Made by a program: the position numbers and the translations under genes
Shown: positions 49,959 to 58,689 of the stretch, piece by piece
Position numbering within the stretch: position 1 is the stretch's first letter
Layout of the letters: each line of letters begins with the position of its first letter
Notes under the pieces: model-generated
Told to the model about the DNA's origin: nothing
The model's database searches: none
The model's input: the letters and a program-made list of their open reading frames with translations, nothing else
Source: an uncultured Flavobacterium sp.
GTDB taxonomy: Bacteria; Bacteroidota; Bacteroidia; Flavobacteriales; Flavobacteriaceae
Direction of reading: 5' to 3'
NCBI RefSeq assembly: GCF_951805225.1
Contig: NZ_OX638201.1
Coordinates: forward strand, 4,526,001 to 4,590,000
DNA length: 64,000 nucleotides

Positions 49959-51137
49959 ATGAAAAACCTATATCCAAAAGTAGCTTTTGCGTTGTTTGCA
50001 GGACTTACTTTTTTTGCTTGTAGTAGTAACGACAACAATGATTCTAACAAAGTTGCTACAAAAAAACAAGTTATCGAAAACTATTCGAACATCGCTTACG
50101 CAAACTACAAACAAGCTTATGATGATGCTGTACTTTTAGAAACAGCTATTAAGACTTTTACAACAACTCCTACTGATGCAAATTTCACGGCTGCAAAAAA
50201 TGCCTGGAAAGTTTCAAGAGAAAGTTACGGAACTACTGAAGCGTTTCGTTTTGCAAACGGACCAATTGATGGAGACGAAAGTGGACCTGAAGGGCTTTTG
50301 AATTCTTGGCCATTAGACGAGAACTTTATTGATTATGTTGATGGAAATGCAAATGCAGGAATTATCAATGATTTAGTTGAATTTCCAGTGATTAGTAAAG
50401 ATCTTTTACAAGCTTTAAACGAAGATGGTGGTGAAAAAAACATTAGTGTTGGATATCACGCAATTGAGTTTTTATTATGGGGACAAGATTTAACTGCTCC
50501 ATCTGCAAAACTTCCTGGTCAAAGAAAATTTACAGATTATGTAACTGGTGCATCCGGAACTGCTAAAAATCAAGGCAGAAGAGCTGATTACTTAAAAGCT
50601 TGTGCTGATTTATTGACTGATAATTTAGATTATTTAGTACAACAATGGAAATCTGGCGGAACTTACAGAACTAAATTTTTGGCTTTGCCAGAAAATGACG
50701 CAATCAAAAATATTTACTTAGGAATTACAACTCTTGTTACTGCTGAATTGCCAATTGAGCGTATGGAAGTTGCTTTAGAAAATGCTGATCAGGAAGACGA
50801 ACATTCTTGTTTTAGTGATAATACACACAGAGATATTGCTTTGAACTTACAAGGAGTTATCAATGTTTACCAAGGAAAATACGGAAATGTTGAAGGACCA
50901 TCTTTAGAAGATTTAGTAAAACAAACTGATGCTGCAACTTATGATGAAACGTTAGCTTCATTGAATTCTTCTACTACAAAAGTAGCTGCAATATTAATTC
51001 CATTTGATTTGGCTATTTCTGGCGGACCTGATTCTCCAGAAGGTGCAAAAGTGAAAACTGCTGTTCAGCAATTACAAAATTTTGGTGCAACTTTATTAAA
51101 AGGAGCTGCTAAAATAGGTGTGATCGTAAACGGTTAA
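49959..51137 (+). CDS. Imelysin-family lipoprotein, HxxE type (EfeO/ICMP-like)
   Basis: 392 residues, lipobox LFAGLTFFACSSND. The imelysin fold has the canonical GxHxxE site as VGYHAIEFLLWGQD (about residue 165) and a GAEQDE-like helix ENADQEDEHSCFSDNTHRD near residue 285. This type is proposed to bind iron through the His-Glu motif. It is divergent from the operon with the other imelysin and followed by a di-heme oxidoreductase gene after a hairpin. Having both imelysin types facing one promoter region suggests a two-part metal capture system. Confidence 0.93.
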   Translation: MKNLYPKVAFALFAGLTFFACSSNDNNDSNKVATKKQVIENYSNIAYANYKQAYDDAVLLETAIKTFTTTPTDANFTAAKNAWKVSRESYGTTEAFRFANGPIDGDESGPEGLLNSWPLDENFIDYVDGNANAGIINDLVEFPVISKDLLQALNEDGGEKNISVGYHAIEFLLWGQDLTAPSAKLPGQRKFTDYVTGASGTAKNQGRRADYLKACADLLTDNLDYLVQQWKSGGTYRTKFLALPENDAIKNIYLGITTLVTAELPIERMEVALENADQEDEHSCFSDNTHRDIALNLQGVINVYQGKYGNVEGPSLEDLVKQTDAATYDETLASLNSSTTKVAAILIPFDLAISGGPDSPEGAKVKTAVQQLQNFGATLLKGAAKIGVIVNG

Positions 51138-51163
51138 GCAAATACTAAGAAAAAAATTAAAAC

Positions 51164-51194
51164 AAAAAGTGTTCCTTTGCGGGAGCACTTTTTT
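51164..51194 (+). terminator. Hairpin between imelysin and di-heme oxidoreductase genes
   Basis: Stem AAAAAGTGTTCC / GGGAGCACTTTTTT with a short loop and T-run, ending 12 nt before the next start. It is probably a partial terminator that lowers expression of the cytochrome relative to imelysin. Confidence 0.75.
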
Positions 51195-51205
51195 AGCATA
51201 ATACC

Positions 51206-52603
51206 ATGAAGAATTTTACCACTTATTTTCTTGTTATTCTGAGTCTTAACTTTTATAGTTGTAGCAATAATGATGACAATTATACTCCGCTAACGGCCGA
51301 AGATCGCGAACAGTTTTCAGGAGGAGATGCTACCGTTTTTAATGTTAGCGAAGAAGCATTTGGATTTTCTATAGCGTCTTTGAATTTGGACGAGCAAACA
51401 GATTTTGGAGTAGGAAATTCTTTTTTCAGGCAAAGTTGGATTTCTGCGCCTTCTTCAACAACTGCACGAGATGGTTTAGGTCCATTTTTTAATGCTATTT
51501 CGTGTGCAAGCTGCCACTTTAAAGATGGTAGAGGAAGACCGCCGGCATTTGACGGCGAATTAGGGAAAGGTTTGCTTTTGCGCTTTTCTTTAAACGGACA
51601 AGATGCAAACGGACTTGCTTTTCCTGATCCTATTTATGGCGGACAATTACAAGATAATGCGATTCTGGGACAAACTCCGGAAGGGCAATTTAAAATAAGT
51701 TACCAGCAAATTTCAGAAACTCTGGCTGACGGAACTGTTGTCTCTTTACAAAAACCAACTTATACGGTTACTAATTTAGGTTACGGACCATTGGCAAACG
51801 TTCAGGTTTCACCTCGTGTTGCAAATCAAATTATTGGATTAGGTTTACTGGAAGCAATTCCTGAAGCGACTATTCTTGGTTTTGCCGATGAAAATGATTC
51901 TAATAAAGATGGCGTTTCAGGAAGACCAAATTATGTTCATGATTTTGCAACGAATACAACACAAATGGGACGTTTTGGATGGAAAGCCAATCAGCCAAAT
52001 GTACGTCAGCAAGTTGCGGGCGCTTTATCTGGTGATATGGGAATTACTTCTACTTTATTTCCGAATGAAAGTGGTCCTTTTGGAGTTGATTTAACAACAA
52101 TTCCGAATGGAGGAACTCCGGAAATTTCGGAAATTAACCTTAACAGAATGGCTTTGTATTCACAAACATTGGCTGTTCCGGCTCGTAGAAACTATACAGA
52201 TCAGAATGTTCTTAAAGGTAAAAAGACTTTTGAAACAATTCAATGTACAGCGTGTCATATTCCAAAGATTCAAACGGGAAATACGCATTCTATAACATCA
52301 CTTCGCAATCAAACGATTCGTCCTTATACCGATTTATTATTACACGATATGGGAGAAGGTTTATCTGACAATGCAACTGATTTTAAAGCAACCGGATCTG
52401 AGTGGAGAACACAGCCTTTATGGGGAATTGGTTTGATACAAATGGTAAACAAACACACGAATCTATTGCACGACGGAAGAGCAAGAAATGTCGAAGAAGC
52501 AATTTTATGGCACGGCGGCGAAGCTCAAAATGCAAAAGATAAATACAAGAAACTGTCAAAAGCAGATCGTGATGACTTATTAGCGTTTATTAATTCGCTT
52601 TAA
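51206..52603 (+). CDS. Di-heme oxidoreductase (DHOR/thiol oxidoreductase-like) lipoprotein
   Basis: 465 residues, lipoprotein signal ending LNFYSCSNNDD. Two c-type heme sites: CASCH (about residue 101) in NAISCASCHFKDGRGRP and CTACH (about residue 347) in QCTACHIPKI. It belongs to the DUF1111/di-heme oxidoredictase-peroxidase family that is regularly next to imelysin genes in Proteobacteria and Bacteroidota. It may change the redox state of captured iron or carry electrons to the gamma-carboxylase-like protein. Last gene of the plus operon. Confidence 0.92.
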   Translation: MKNFTTYFLVILSLNFYSCSNNDDNYTPLTAEDREQFSGGDATVFNVSEEAFGFSIASLNLDEQTDFGVGNSFFRQSWISAPSSTTARDGLGPFFNAISCASCHFKDGRGRPPAFDGELGKGLLLRFSLNGQDANGLAFPDPIYGGQLQDNAILGQTPEGQFKISYQQISETLADGTVVSLQKPTYTVTNLGYGPLANVQVSPRVANQIIGLGLLEAIPEATILGFADENDSNKDGVSGRPNYVHDFATNTTQMGRFGWKANQPNVRQQVAGALSGDMGITSTLFPNESGPFGVDLTTIPNGGTPEISEINLNRMALYSQTLAVPARRNYTDQNVLKGKKTFETIQCTACHIPKIQTGNTHSITSLRNQTIRPYTDLLLHDMGEGLSDNATDFKATGSEWRTQPLWGIGLIQMVNKHTNLLHDGRARNVEEAILWHGGEAQNAKDKYKKLSKADRDDLLAFINSL

Positions 52604-52703
52604 TTTTAGACTGACTTAGATTATTTAGACTTGCTTAGATTGTTAGAATCTATTTTATACTAAGATTTTAAAATAATAAATCAACTCTTAAATATTTAAA
52701 AAC

Positions 52704-52735
52704 AAAAACGGCTTCAAATCATGAAGCCGTTTTTG
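52704..52735 (+). terminator. Terminator after the di-heme oxidoreductase gene
   Basis: Stem AAAAACGGCTTCA / TGAAGCCGTTTTT with a short loop and T-run. Confidence 0.88.
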
Positions 52736-52791
52736 TTTAGTTTTTAGTCGCAGCAATCATAAAAGTCTCAGTTCAATTATTAATTCTTACA

Positions 52792-52948
52792 TATCCCGTA
52801 GGGATTACATATTGGTAAAAAGAACAAAAACACGTTTTTATTGTCCCGTTAGGGACTATACCTTTCTTTTAAATTTGTCTTGTACCTAACGGGACAAATG
52901 ATCAGAAAACTTAAAATATTACTACCAACATACAATCTCTAAGGGATA
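52792..52948. repeat. Composite REP-like inverted repeat, locus 3
   Basis: Outer arms TATCCCGTAGGGATTACATA...TTGGTA and, reversed at the right end, TTACTACCAACATACAATCT...AAGGGATA. Core arms are perfect: TTGTCCCGTTAGG (52841-52853) and CCTAACGGGACAA (52885-52897). Same plan as 11499-11639 and 34894-35071. Confidence 0.85.
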
Positions 52949-52987
52949 AAGTACCAATCTATCTCAAATTAAAAGAAAACTAAAACC

Positions 52988-53641
52988 TTACTTCACTCCT
53001 TCCCACTCTAAGTAGAACTGAGCAAGAAATGATTCCATGAAGCGATGTCTTTCTGCAGCGATTTGTTTTCCGGTTTCAGTGTTCATTTTATCTTTTAAGA
53101 GTAAAAGCTTTTCGTAAAAATGATTTATCGTTGGCGCGTTATTCTTTTTGTATTCTTCTTTTGTCATATTGGTTATTGGAGCAATTTCAGGGTTGTGTAA
53201 GGCACGATTTTTAAATCCGCCATAATTGAACGCTCTTGCCACTCCAATCGCTCCTATTGCGTCTAAACGATCCGCATCCTGAACGATATCTAATTCTACA
53301 GAAGAAAACTTCTTTTCGAAATTTCCGCCCTTATAAGAGATGTTTTCGATGATATTTACGACATGCTGAATAATATCCTCAGAAACTTGCTGTGATTCTA
53401 AAAAAAAACGTGCTGTTTTTGGTCCGATAGTTTCATCTCCGTTATGAAATTTACTGTCGGCAATATCATGAAGCAAAGCACCTAATTGCACAACAACCAA
53501 ATCACATTCTGTTCCTTTTGCGATTAAAAGAGCGTTTTTATAAACTCGTTCGATATGAAACCAATCGTGTCCGCCTTCGGCATCGTTTAGTTTTTCTTTT
53601 ACAAAGACAATTGTTTTGTTTATTAATTCGGTATAATTCAT
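52988..53641 (-). CDS. HD-domain phosphohydrolase (YedJ-like)
   Basis: 217 residues with the HD metal site: HDWFHIERVYKNALLIA (first His), LLHDIADSKF (HD pair, about residue 64) and QDADRLDAIGAIGVARAF (distal Asp). Length and order match the YedJ/uncharacterised HD hydrolase group. Substrate unknown, probably a nucleotide or phosphate ester. Single gene. Confidence 0.9.
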   Translation of the reverse strand: MNYTELINKTIVFVKEKLNDAEGGHDWFHIERVYKNALLIAKGTECDLVVVQLGALLHDIADSKFHNGDETIGPKTARFFLESQQVSEDIIQHVVNIIENISYKGGNFEKKFSSVELDIVQDADRLDAIGAIGVARAFNYGGFKNRALHNPEIAPITNMTKEEYKKNNAPTINHFYEKLLLLKDKMNTETGKQIAAERHRFMESFLAQFYLEWEGVK

Positions 53642-53666
53642 ATTAGTGTTTTTGAATTTAGAAATA

Positions 53667-53708
53667 GCACGCAGATGACACGGATTTAAGCGGATTAACG
53701 CTGATTAT
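53667..53708. repeat. Single copy of the GCACGC-GATGACACGGATT repeat
   Basis: GCACGCAGATGACACGGATT, then TAAGCGGATTAACGCTGATT. Same word as the left arm at 40595-40636, here without an inverted partner. It lies upstream of the HD gene. Confidence 0.75.
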
Positions 53709-53842
53709 CTTTTAATCTGTTCTTTGTAAAATCCCTTTTAAATAAAAATGTTGATTGCCAAAGTTTTGAAACTTCAACAATCAACAATATTTTCAATATT
53801 AATTTTGACTCTGAAATCAGTTTCAGAACAATCTAAAATTAT

Positions 53843-54835
53843 TTACAATCTTGCAGGTTCAACCCATTTAAAGATGTGTGATTCTTGCGGAATTACTAAT
53901 CTTTCTGAGATTCTAGCCATACGAGCCGGTAATTTCATTAAATAATCACGTGCTTTTTCTGCTTCATCTGTTAGGTTAGTAATTTTATCAACTTCCCATT
54001 TATCTATTAATTTTTGCATGATATCAACATAATCATTTGCCGTGTAAACACCAATACGTTGTGCAGAATCAGAAAATTGTTCGAAAGCTGAACTGATCTT
54101 TTGACCAGATTCTCTTAAGAAATGTGCCGGCATAACGATTTTTTGTTTCATCATGTATTGAAACGCCAACATCATTTCGCTTGGATCAACTGCAAAAATA
54201 CGCGTAACAAATTCGCTGTAAGCGTGGTGATGACGCATTTCGTCACCAGCAATCATTTTACACATTTTAGACAACTTGTTATCACCAAATTTCTTAGCCA
54301 TTTGAGCTACTCTATTGTGCGAAACATAAGTTGCTAATTCCTGAAAACTAGTATATACAAAGTTTTTGTATGGGTCAGATCCAGTTCCAATATCAAAACC
54401 GTCGTTGATTAAGTGCTGTGTTGTCATTTCGATTTCACGCATGTTCACACGACCGGACAAATACAAGTATTTATTAAGCAAATCTCCGTGACGGTTTTCT
54501 TCTCCGGTCCATTGTCTGATCCATTTTGACCAACCGTTTCCACCATTTTCGACTTGATTTATTCCTTCTACATCCATCAACCACGATTCGTAAGTTGGCA
54601 AAGCTTCCTCAGTGATAGTATCACCAACAAGCGTTACCCAGAAATCGTATGGTAATTCTTTAGCAATTTCACGCAACTCTTTTACCTCCTCAAAGAAGTT
54701 ATCTCCTTCAGAATTAGGTAAAAAGTCTGACGGCTGCCAAATTTTTTCCACTGGAATTAAATACTGTTCTACGAAGCTATCCACGTTTTTTTCCAAAAAC
54801 TGCATTACTTCTAATCTAATGTTTTTTATAGACAT
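53843..54835 (-). CDS. Acyl-ACP desaturase
   Basis: 330 residues, soluble di-iron fatty-acid desaturase (stearoyl-ACP type). Di-iron ligands: Glu and His in WTGEENRHGDLL (about residue 113-116) and AGDEMRHHHAYSEF (about residue 197-200), with further Glu residues in helices between. It inserts a cis double bond into ACP-bound acyl chains with O2 and ferredoxin. The gene is 52 nt from the stop of plsC, same strand, forming a membrane-lipid pair. Confidence 0.93.
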   Translation of the reverse strand: MSIKNIRLEVMQFLEKNVDSFVEQYLIPVEKIWQPSDFLPNSEGDNFFEEVKELREIAKELPYDFWVTLVGDTITEEALPTYESWLMDVEGINQVENGGNGWSKWIRQWTGEENRHGDLLNKYLYLSGRVNMREIEMTTQHLINDGFDIGTGSDPYKNFVYTSFQELATYVSHNRVAQMAKKFGDNKLSKMCKMIAGDEMRHHHAYSEFVTRIFAVDPSEMMLAFQYMMKQKIVMPAHFLRESGQKISSAFEQFSDSAQRIGVYTANDYVDIMQKLIDKWEVDKITNLTDEAEKARDYLMKLPARMARISERLVIPQESHIFKWVEPARL

Positions 54836-54886
54836 TACTTATTTAAGATTGGGATTTTCATTTCAGATTATTTCTGAATCAAAAAT

Positions 54887-55627
54887 CTATTTATACTCGT
54901 TTACTCCTTCTACAACCGCCTTTTCTGTCAATCTCATTAACTCGGCAAAATCATAATCTTTTACCGCCATTGCTTCGTGAACGGTAAAGGTAAGATGATT
55001 TCCTAAGCTTACCGGGAAAAGACCGTATTTTACCATTTTCCATGAATTATTAATACTCACAGGTACAACATATGCCGAAGGTGCATATTTGCATAGGATT
55101 TTTAAACCACTTTGAGCAAATTCTTTAGGTTTTCCTGTTTTACTTCTTGTTCCTTCAGGAAAAATAACAGCAGATCTTGTGTTTTTTTCGATATATTCAG
55201 ACAAGCCTTTGATTACAGGAATCGCTTGTTTAGGGTCTTTTCGGTCAATTAGTACAGATCCTCCGTGACGTAAATTATACGATACACTTGGAATTCCTTT
55301 TCCTAACTCCTTCTTACTTACAAATTTACAATGAAAACGTCTAAAGTACCAAATCATTGTTATAATATCGTACATGCTTTGATGATTTGAAACGAAAATT
55401 ATCGGAACTCCGGTTGGAATTGACTCTCTATTTTCGATTTTATAAGTTGTTCCCACAAGATTTGTACATCTTAGAAGGCAAAAATTTAAATAATCGACAC
55501 TTTTTTTGTGAGCCTGATAACCAAAAACATTTAGGCAAAACCATTGTATTGGATGAAATACCAATAAAACCGAACTAAAAAACAAATAGTAAATTACGGA
55601 TATGGGATACGAAATTATTTTTTGCAT
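54887..55627 (-). CDS. plsC: 1-acyl-sn-glycerol-3-phosphate acyltransferase
   Basis: 246 residues. It esterifies the sn-2 position of lysophosphatidate. The catalytic HX4D motif is in FVSNHQSMYDIITM (about residue 82-87) and the glycerophosphate-binding motif is VIFPEGTRSKTGKP. An N-terminal hydrophobic segment (YPISVIYYLFFSSVLLVF) anchors it to the membrane. It precedes the acyl-ACP desaturase gene. Confidence 0.94.
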   Translation of the reverse strand: MQKIISYPISVIYYLFFSSVLLVFHPIQWFCLNVFGYQAHKKSVDYLNFCLLRCTNLVGTTYKIENRESIPTGVPIIFVSNHQSMYDIITMIWYFRRFHCKFVSKKELGKGIPSVSYNLRHGGSVLIDRKDPKQAIPVIKGLSEYIEKNTRSAVIFPEGTRSKTGKPKEFAQSGLKILCKYAPSAYVVPVSINNSWKMVKYGLFPVSLGNHLTFTVHEAMAVKDYDFAELMRLTEKAVVEGVNEYK

Positions 55628-55713
55628 GCTTTAAAAATTAAAGGCCAAAAGTAATAAATAAATTTTTAGCGGTATAAAAATTGAAAACAATAACCGTTTT
55701 TCTTGTTTAATTG

Positions 55714-55721
55714 TACCTTTG
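55714..55721 (+). promoter_or_regulatory. -7 element of rnpA
   Basis: TACCTTTG, a match to TAnnTTTG, 31 nt before the rnpA start codon. No clear -33 element. Confidence 0.45.
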
Positions 55722-55752
55722 CCCTTGAAATTGCAAATCTTTTCTGAATTAA

Positions 55753-56157
55753 ATGAACTTCACTTACCCTAAAAATGAACGCCTAAAGAGCAAGACGACA
55801 ATTGGTTTACTGTTTTCTGAAGGAAAATCGGTATCTAAATATCCTTTGCGTCTGGTTTACCGTCAAGCGGAAGTTAATCAGGAAGAAAAAATCAAAATTG
55901 GCGTTTCTGTATCTAAAAAATACTTCAAAAAAGCGGTTGATCGCAATTATTTCAAACGTGTTTTGAGAGAAACCTATCGTTTAAATAAACATTTGCTTTT
56001 GGACAACATTCAGGAATCTTATTCGTTAATGTTTTTCTATCAAACCAAAGACAGATTATCTTACGAAGAAATCAATACCAAAACGATTCAGTTGTTTGAG
56101 AAATTCTTATCTCAGGTGAATAAAACTCCTGATTCTGAAAATAAAACAGAGTTGTAA
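55753..56157 (+). CDS. rnpA: Ribonuclease P protein component
   Basis: 134 residues. It assists the RNase P RNA in 5' maturation of tRNA. Conserved: FTYPKNERLKSKTTIGLLFSEG at the N terminus and the RNR-like basic block IGVSVSKKYFKKAVDRNYFKRVLRETYR (about residues 56-83). rpmH is not next to it, unlike in many phyla. Confidence 0.95.
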   Translation: MNFTYPKNERLKSKTTIGLLFSEGKSVSKYPLRLVYRQAEVNQEEKIKIGVSVSKKYFKKAVDRNYFKRVLRETYRLNKHLLLDNIQESYSLMFFYQTKDRLSYEEINTKTIQLFEKFLSQVNKTPDSENKTEL

Positions 56158-56238
56158 ATTTCCAAAAGCAACTTATTTAATCAAATTATACGAAGAATTA
56201 CAAAAAAATTGTAGTTTTAGACTTAATTTGAAATATTT

Positions 56239-57042
56239 ATGCGACAAATTTTCTTTATATTTCTAGCTGCTCTTACTTTCATAAGTTGCGAAAAACGCTC
56301 CGAAGACGTTGCTGTTGCAGATATGTCAATTTCTGCTGTAAAGCTTCCGGCACGAAGCGAATCAGCTCAAGATAAAAACACTGTAATTTCACAAAAAATA
56401 ATCAAAGAAGCTTTCCTGAAATTTGAAACAAACGATTTAGAGGAAACTTACAATCAAATTAAAACTGCGATTTCGGCCAATAAAGCAAGTATTCAAAATG
56501 ATTCTCAGGAAAAAGATTATGGTACAATCACCAGAAGATTAACGATAAGAATTCCGAGTCAGAATTTTGATGCTTTTCTGGAATCTATATCCAAAGGCGT
56601 TTCTTATTTTGACGAAAAAAACATTTCGGCACAAAATGTTACAGAAGAATATATTGACTTAACATCAAGATTACAGACAAAACGCAAACTCGAAGCACGT
56701 TACATCGAAATATTACAGAAAGCATCTAAAGTAAGTGAGATTCTGGAAATTGAAAAACAGATTTCGGCGATTAGAGAAGAAATTGAAGCAAAAGAAGGTC
56801 AACTTAAATATTTAGAAAGCAGAGTTTCTGAAAGTACGGTTTCAATTGAATTCTATAAAACCATTGCTCAAAAAGAAGGTGTAAAAATATCTTATGGCTC
56901 AAAAATTTGGAATGCAATTCAATCCGGATTTTTTAGTTTATCAGATTTTTTGCTGTCTCTTGTTAGTGTTTGGCCGTTTATTATCTTATTTTGCGTACTT
57001 GCCTATTTTATTAGAAAAAGATTTAAAAGAAAAAAAATATAA
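56239..57042 (+). CDS. DUF4349-family lipoprotein
   Basis: 267 residues. Lipobox FLAALTFISCEKR, a beta-alpha domain (LKFETNDLEETYNQIKTAI; TRRLTIRIPSQNFDAFLESI), a predicted coiled coil at about 130-205 (RKLEARYIEILQKASKVSEILEIEKQISAIREEIEAKEGQLKYLE) and a C-terminal TM helix (SVWPFIILFCVLAYFIRKRFKRKK). This is the usual layout of DUF4349. Function unknown, envelope-associated. It ends 2 nt before the S41 protease gene, so the two are coupled. Confidence 0.88.
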   Translation: MRQIFFIFLAALTFISCEKRSEDVAVADMSISAVKLPARSESAQDKNTVISQKIIKEAFLKFETNDLEETYNQIKTAISANKASIQNDSQEKDYGTITRRLTIRIPSQNFDAFLESISKGVSYFDEKNISAQNVTEEYIDLTSRLQTKRKLEARYIEILQKASKVSEILEIEKQISAIREEIEAKEGQLKYLESRVSESTVSIEFYKTIAQKEGVKISYGSKIWNAIQSGFFSLSDFLLSLVSVWPFIILFCVLAYFIRKRFKRKKI

Positions 57043-57044
57043 TC

Positions 57045-58682
57045 ATGTATCCTTATTTCAAAAAGAAGTTCATTATTCCAACCGTTGCAGCTGGATTTTT
57101 ATTTATTGGAACCAGTTTCAAAGATGATTTCTTTGAGATCGCGAAACAAATAGAAATATTCACAACATTATTCAAAGCGGTCAACACCAATTATGTCGAC
57201 GAAACAAATCCGGGTGATTTGATGGATAAGGCGATTAAAAGTATGTTGGGAAGTTTAGATCCGTATACGGTTTACTTTAATGAGCAAGATGTTGTAAACT
57301 TCAAGATTAATAATACTGGCGAATACACCGGAATTGGTGCTATGATCGCCAGAAAGAAAGATCGTTTAATTGTTCGTGAACCTTATAAAAATTATCCTGC
57401 TGACAAAGCCGGACTTAAAGCGGGTGATGAAATTATTCAGATTGGTGATGTTTTGATTGCCGATTTTAAAGATGATGCTTCGCAATTATTGAAGGGAACA
57501 AAAAACACAAAAATTAGCATAAAATATATTCGTCAGGGCAAAACTTTCACGACAGAATTGGTTTTGGACGAAGTTGATATTAAATCTGTTCCTTTCTATG
57601 GAAAAATAGATGAGAAAACGGGTTATATCGTTTTGGCACACTTTAGCCGAAAGGCATCAAATGAAGTAAAAGATGCGCTTGAGAAATTAAAAGCTGATGG
57701 AGCAACTCAAATCGTTCTTGATTTAAGAGGAAATCCGGGTGGTTTACTAAACGAAGCTATTGATATCTGTAATTTATTTGTTCCGAAAAATGAGGTTATT
57801 GTAACAACAAAATCAAGAATCGAGAAACATAATAATACTTATAAAACGACTAAAGAACCTGTAGATACTGAAATTCCGTTGGCTATTTTGGTGAATGGAC
57901 GAAGTGCATCTGCATCAGAAATTGTTTCTGGAGCTTTGCAGGATTTAGATCGCGCTGTGATTTTAGGAAGTCGTAGTTTTGGAAAAGGTCTTGTGCAGCG
58001 TTCTGTTGATTTGACTTACGGAACTCAGCTTAAAGTAACAATTTCTCGTTATTACACGCCTTCAGGACGTTGTATTCAGGCTTTGGATTATGCGCACAAA
58101 GACAAAAATGGTGTGGCTCAAAAAACTGATGCCAAAAATTTCAATGCTTTTAAAACCAGAAAAGGAAGAACGGTTTATGATGGCGGTGGTGTTTTGCCGG
58201 ATATCGAATTGGATGAAACTAAAATGAGCCCAATTACAACTGCATTGCTTAAAAACGACGGTATTTTTGACTATGCGACTTCTTATTATTACAAAAATCC
58301 TAATTTGGGAGACAAGATTCCAACGGTTACAGATGCTGATTATACGAGCTTTAAACAATATCTAAAAACAAACAAAATCACGTTTGATACCGAAACTGAA
58401 GTAGCTTTGAAAAATACTTTGGCTGCAGCCAAAACAGAAAAGATAGACGAAACAATTGCGCCGGAATATCAGCAATTATTGAACGCTCTTGAAAAAAGCG
58501 AAACAACTTTATTAGACAAAAATCAAAAAGAAATTAGAAACCTGATTCAGGAAGAACTTATAAAAAGATACCAATATCAGGAAGGTTTATATCAATATTA
58601 CATTAAAAACAATTCAGAAATTAAAAAAGCAGTGAGCGTTTTAAATAATCAAACTGAGTATAAGACGATTTTAAAAATGTAA
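57045..58682 (+). CDS. S41-family C-terminal processing peptidase
   Basis: 545 residues with an N-terminal membrane anchor/signal (FIIPTVAAGFLFIGTSF). Order: N-terminal helix bundle, PDZ domain (about 85-170, with KAGLKAGDEIIQIGDV), then the protease core with Ser in LVNGRSASASEIVSGAL (about residue 288) and Lys in LGSRSFGKGLVQRS (about residue 313). It cleaves periplasmic proteins near their C termini. The C-terminal helical extension (about 430-545) is typical of Bacteroidota CtpA. Confidence 0.95.
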   Translation: MYPYFKKKFIIPTVAAGFLFIGTSFKDDFFEIAKQIEIFTTLFKAVNTNYVDETNPGDLMDKAIKSMLGSLDPYTVYFNEQDVVNFKINNTGEYTGIGAMIARKKDRLIVREPYKNYPADKAGLKAGDEIIQIGDVLIADFKDDASQLLKGTKNTKISIKYIRQGKTFTTELVLDEVDIKSVPFYGKIDEKTGYIVLAHFSRKASNEVKDALEKLKADGATQIVLDLRGNPGGLLNEAIDICNLFVPKNEVIVTTKSRIEKHNNTYKTTKEPVDTEIPLAILVNGRSASASEIVSGALQDLDRAVILGSRSFGKGLVQRSVDLTYGTQLKVTISRYYTPSGRCIQALDYAHKDKNGVAQKTDAKNFNAFKTRKGRTVYDGGGVLPDIELDETKMSPITTALLKNDGIFDYATSYYYKNPNLGDKIPTVTDADYTSFKQYLKTNKITFDTETEVALKNTLAAAKTEKIDETIAPEYQQLLNALEKSETTLLDKNQKEIRNLIQEELIKRYQYQEGLYQYYIKNNSEIKKAVSVLNNQTEYKTILKM

Positions 58683-58689
58683 AAAAATA

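Larger units (their letters stand above)
52604..52987. other. Gene-free 384-bp convergent interval
   Basis: Contains a terminator (52704-52735) and the composite palindrome 52792-52948. The first 100 bp have only AT-rich, weakly repetitive sequence. No gene is supported. Confidence 0.75.

Noticed and set aside
53748..53945. Open frame of 65 codons upstream of and overlapping the desaturase gene on the opposite strand
   Set aside because: Overlaps the conserved C terminus of the desaturase gene and has no family signature. Composition is that of an antisense frame.
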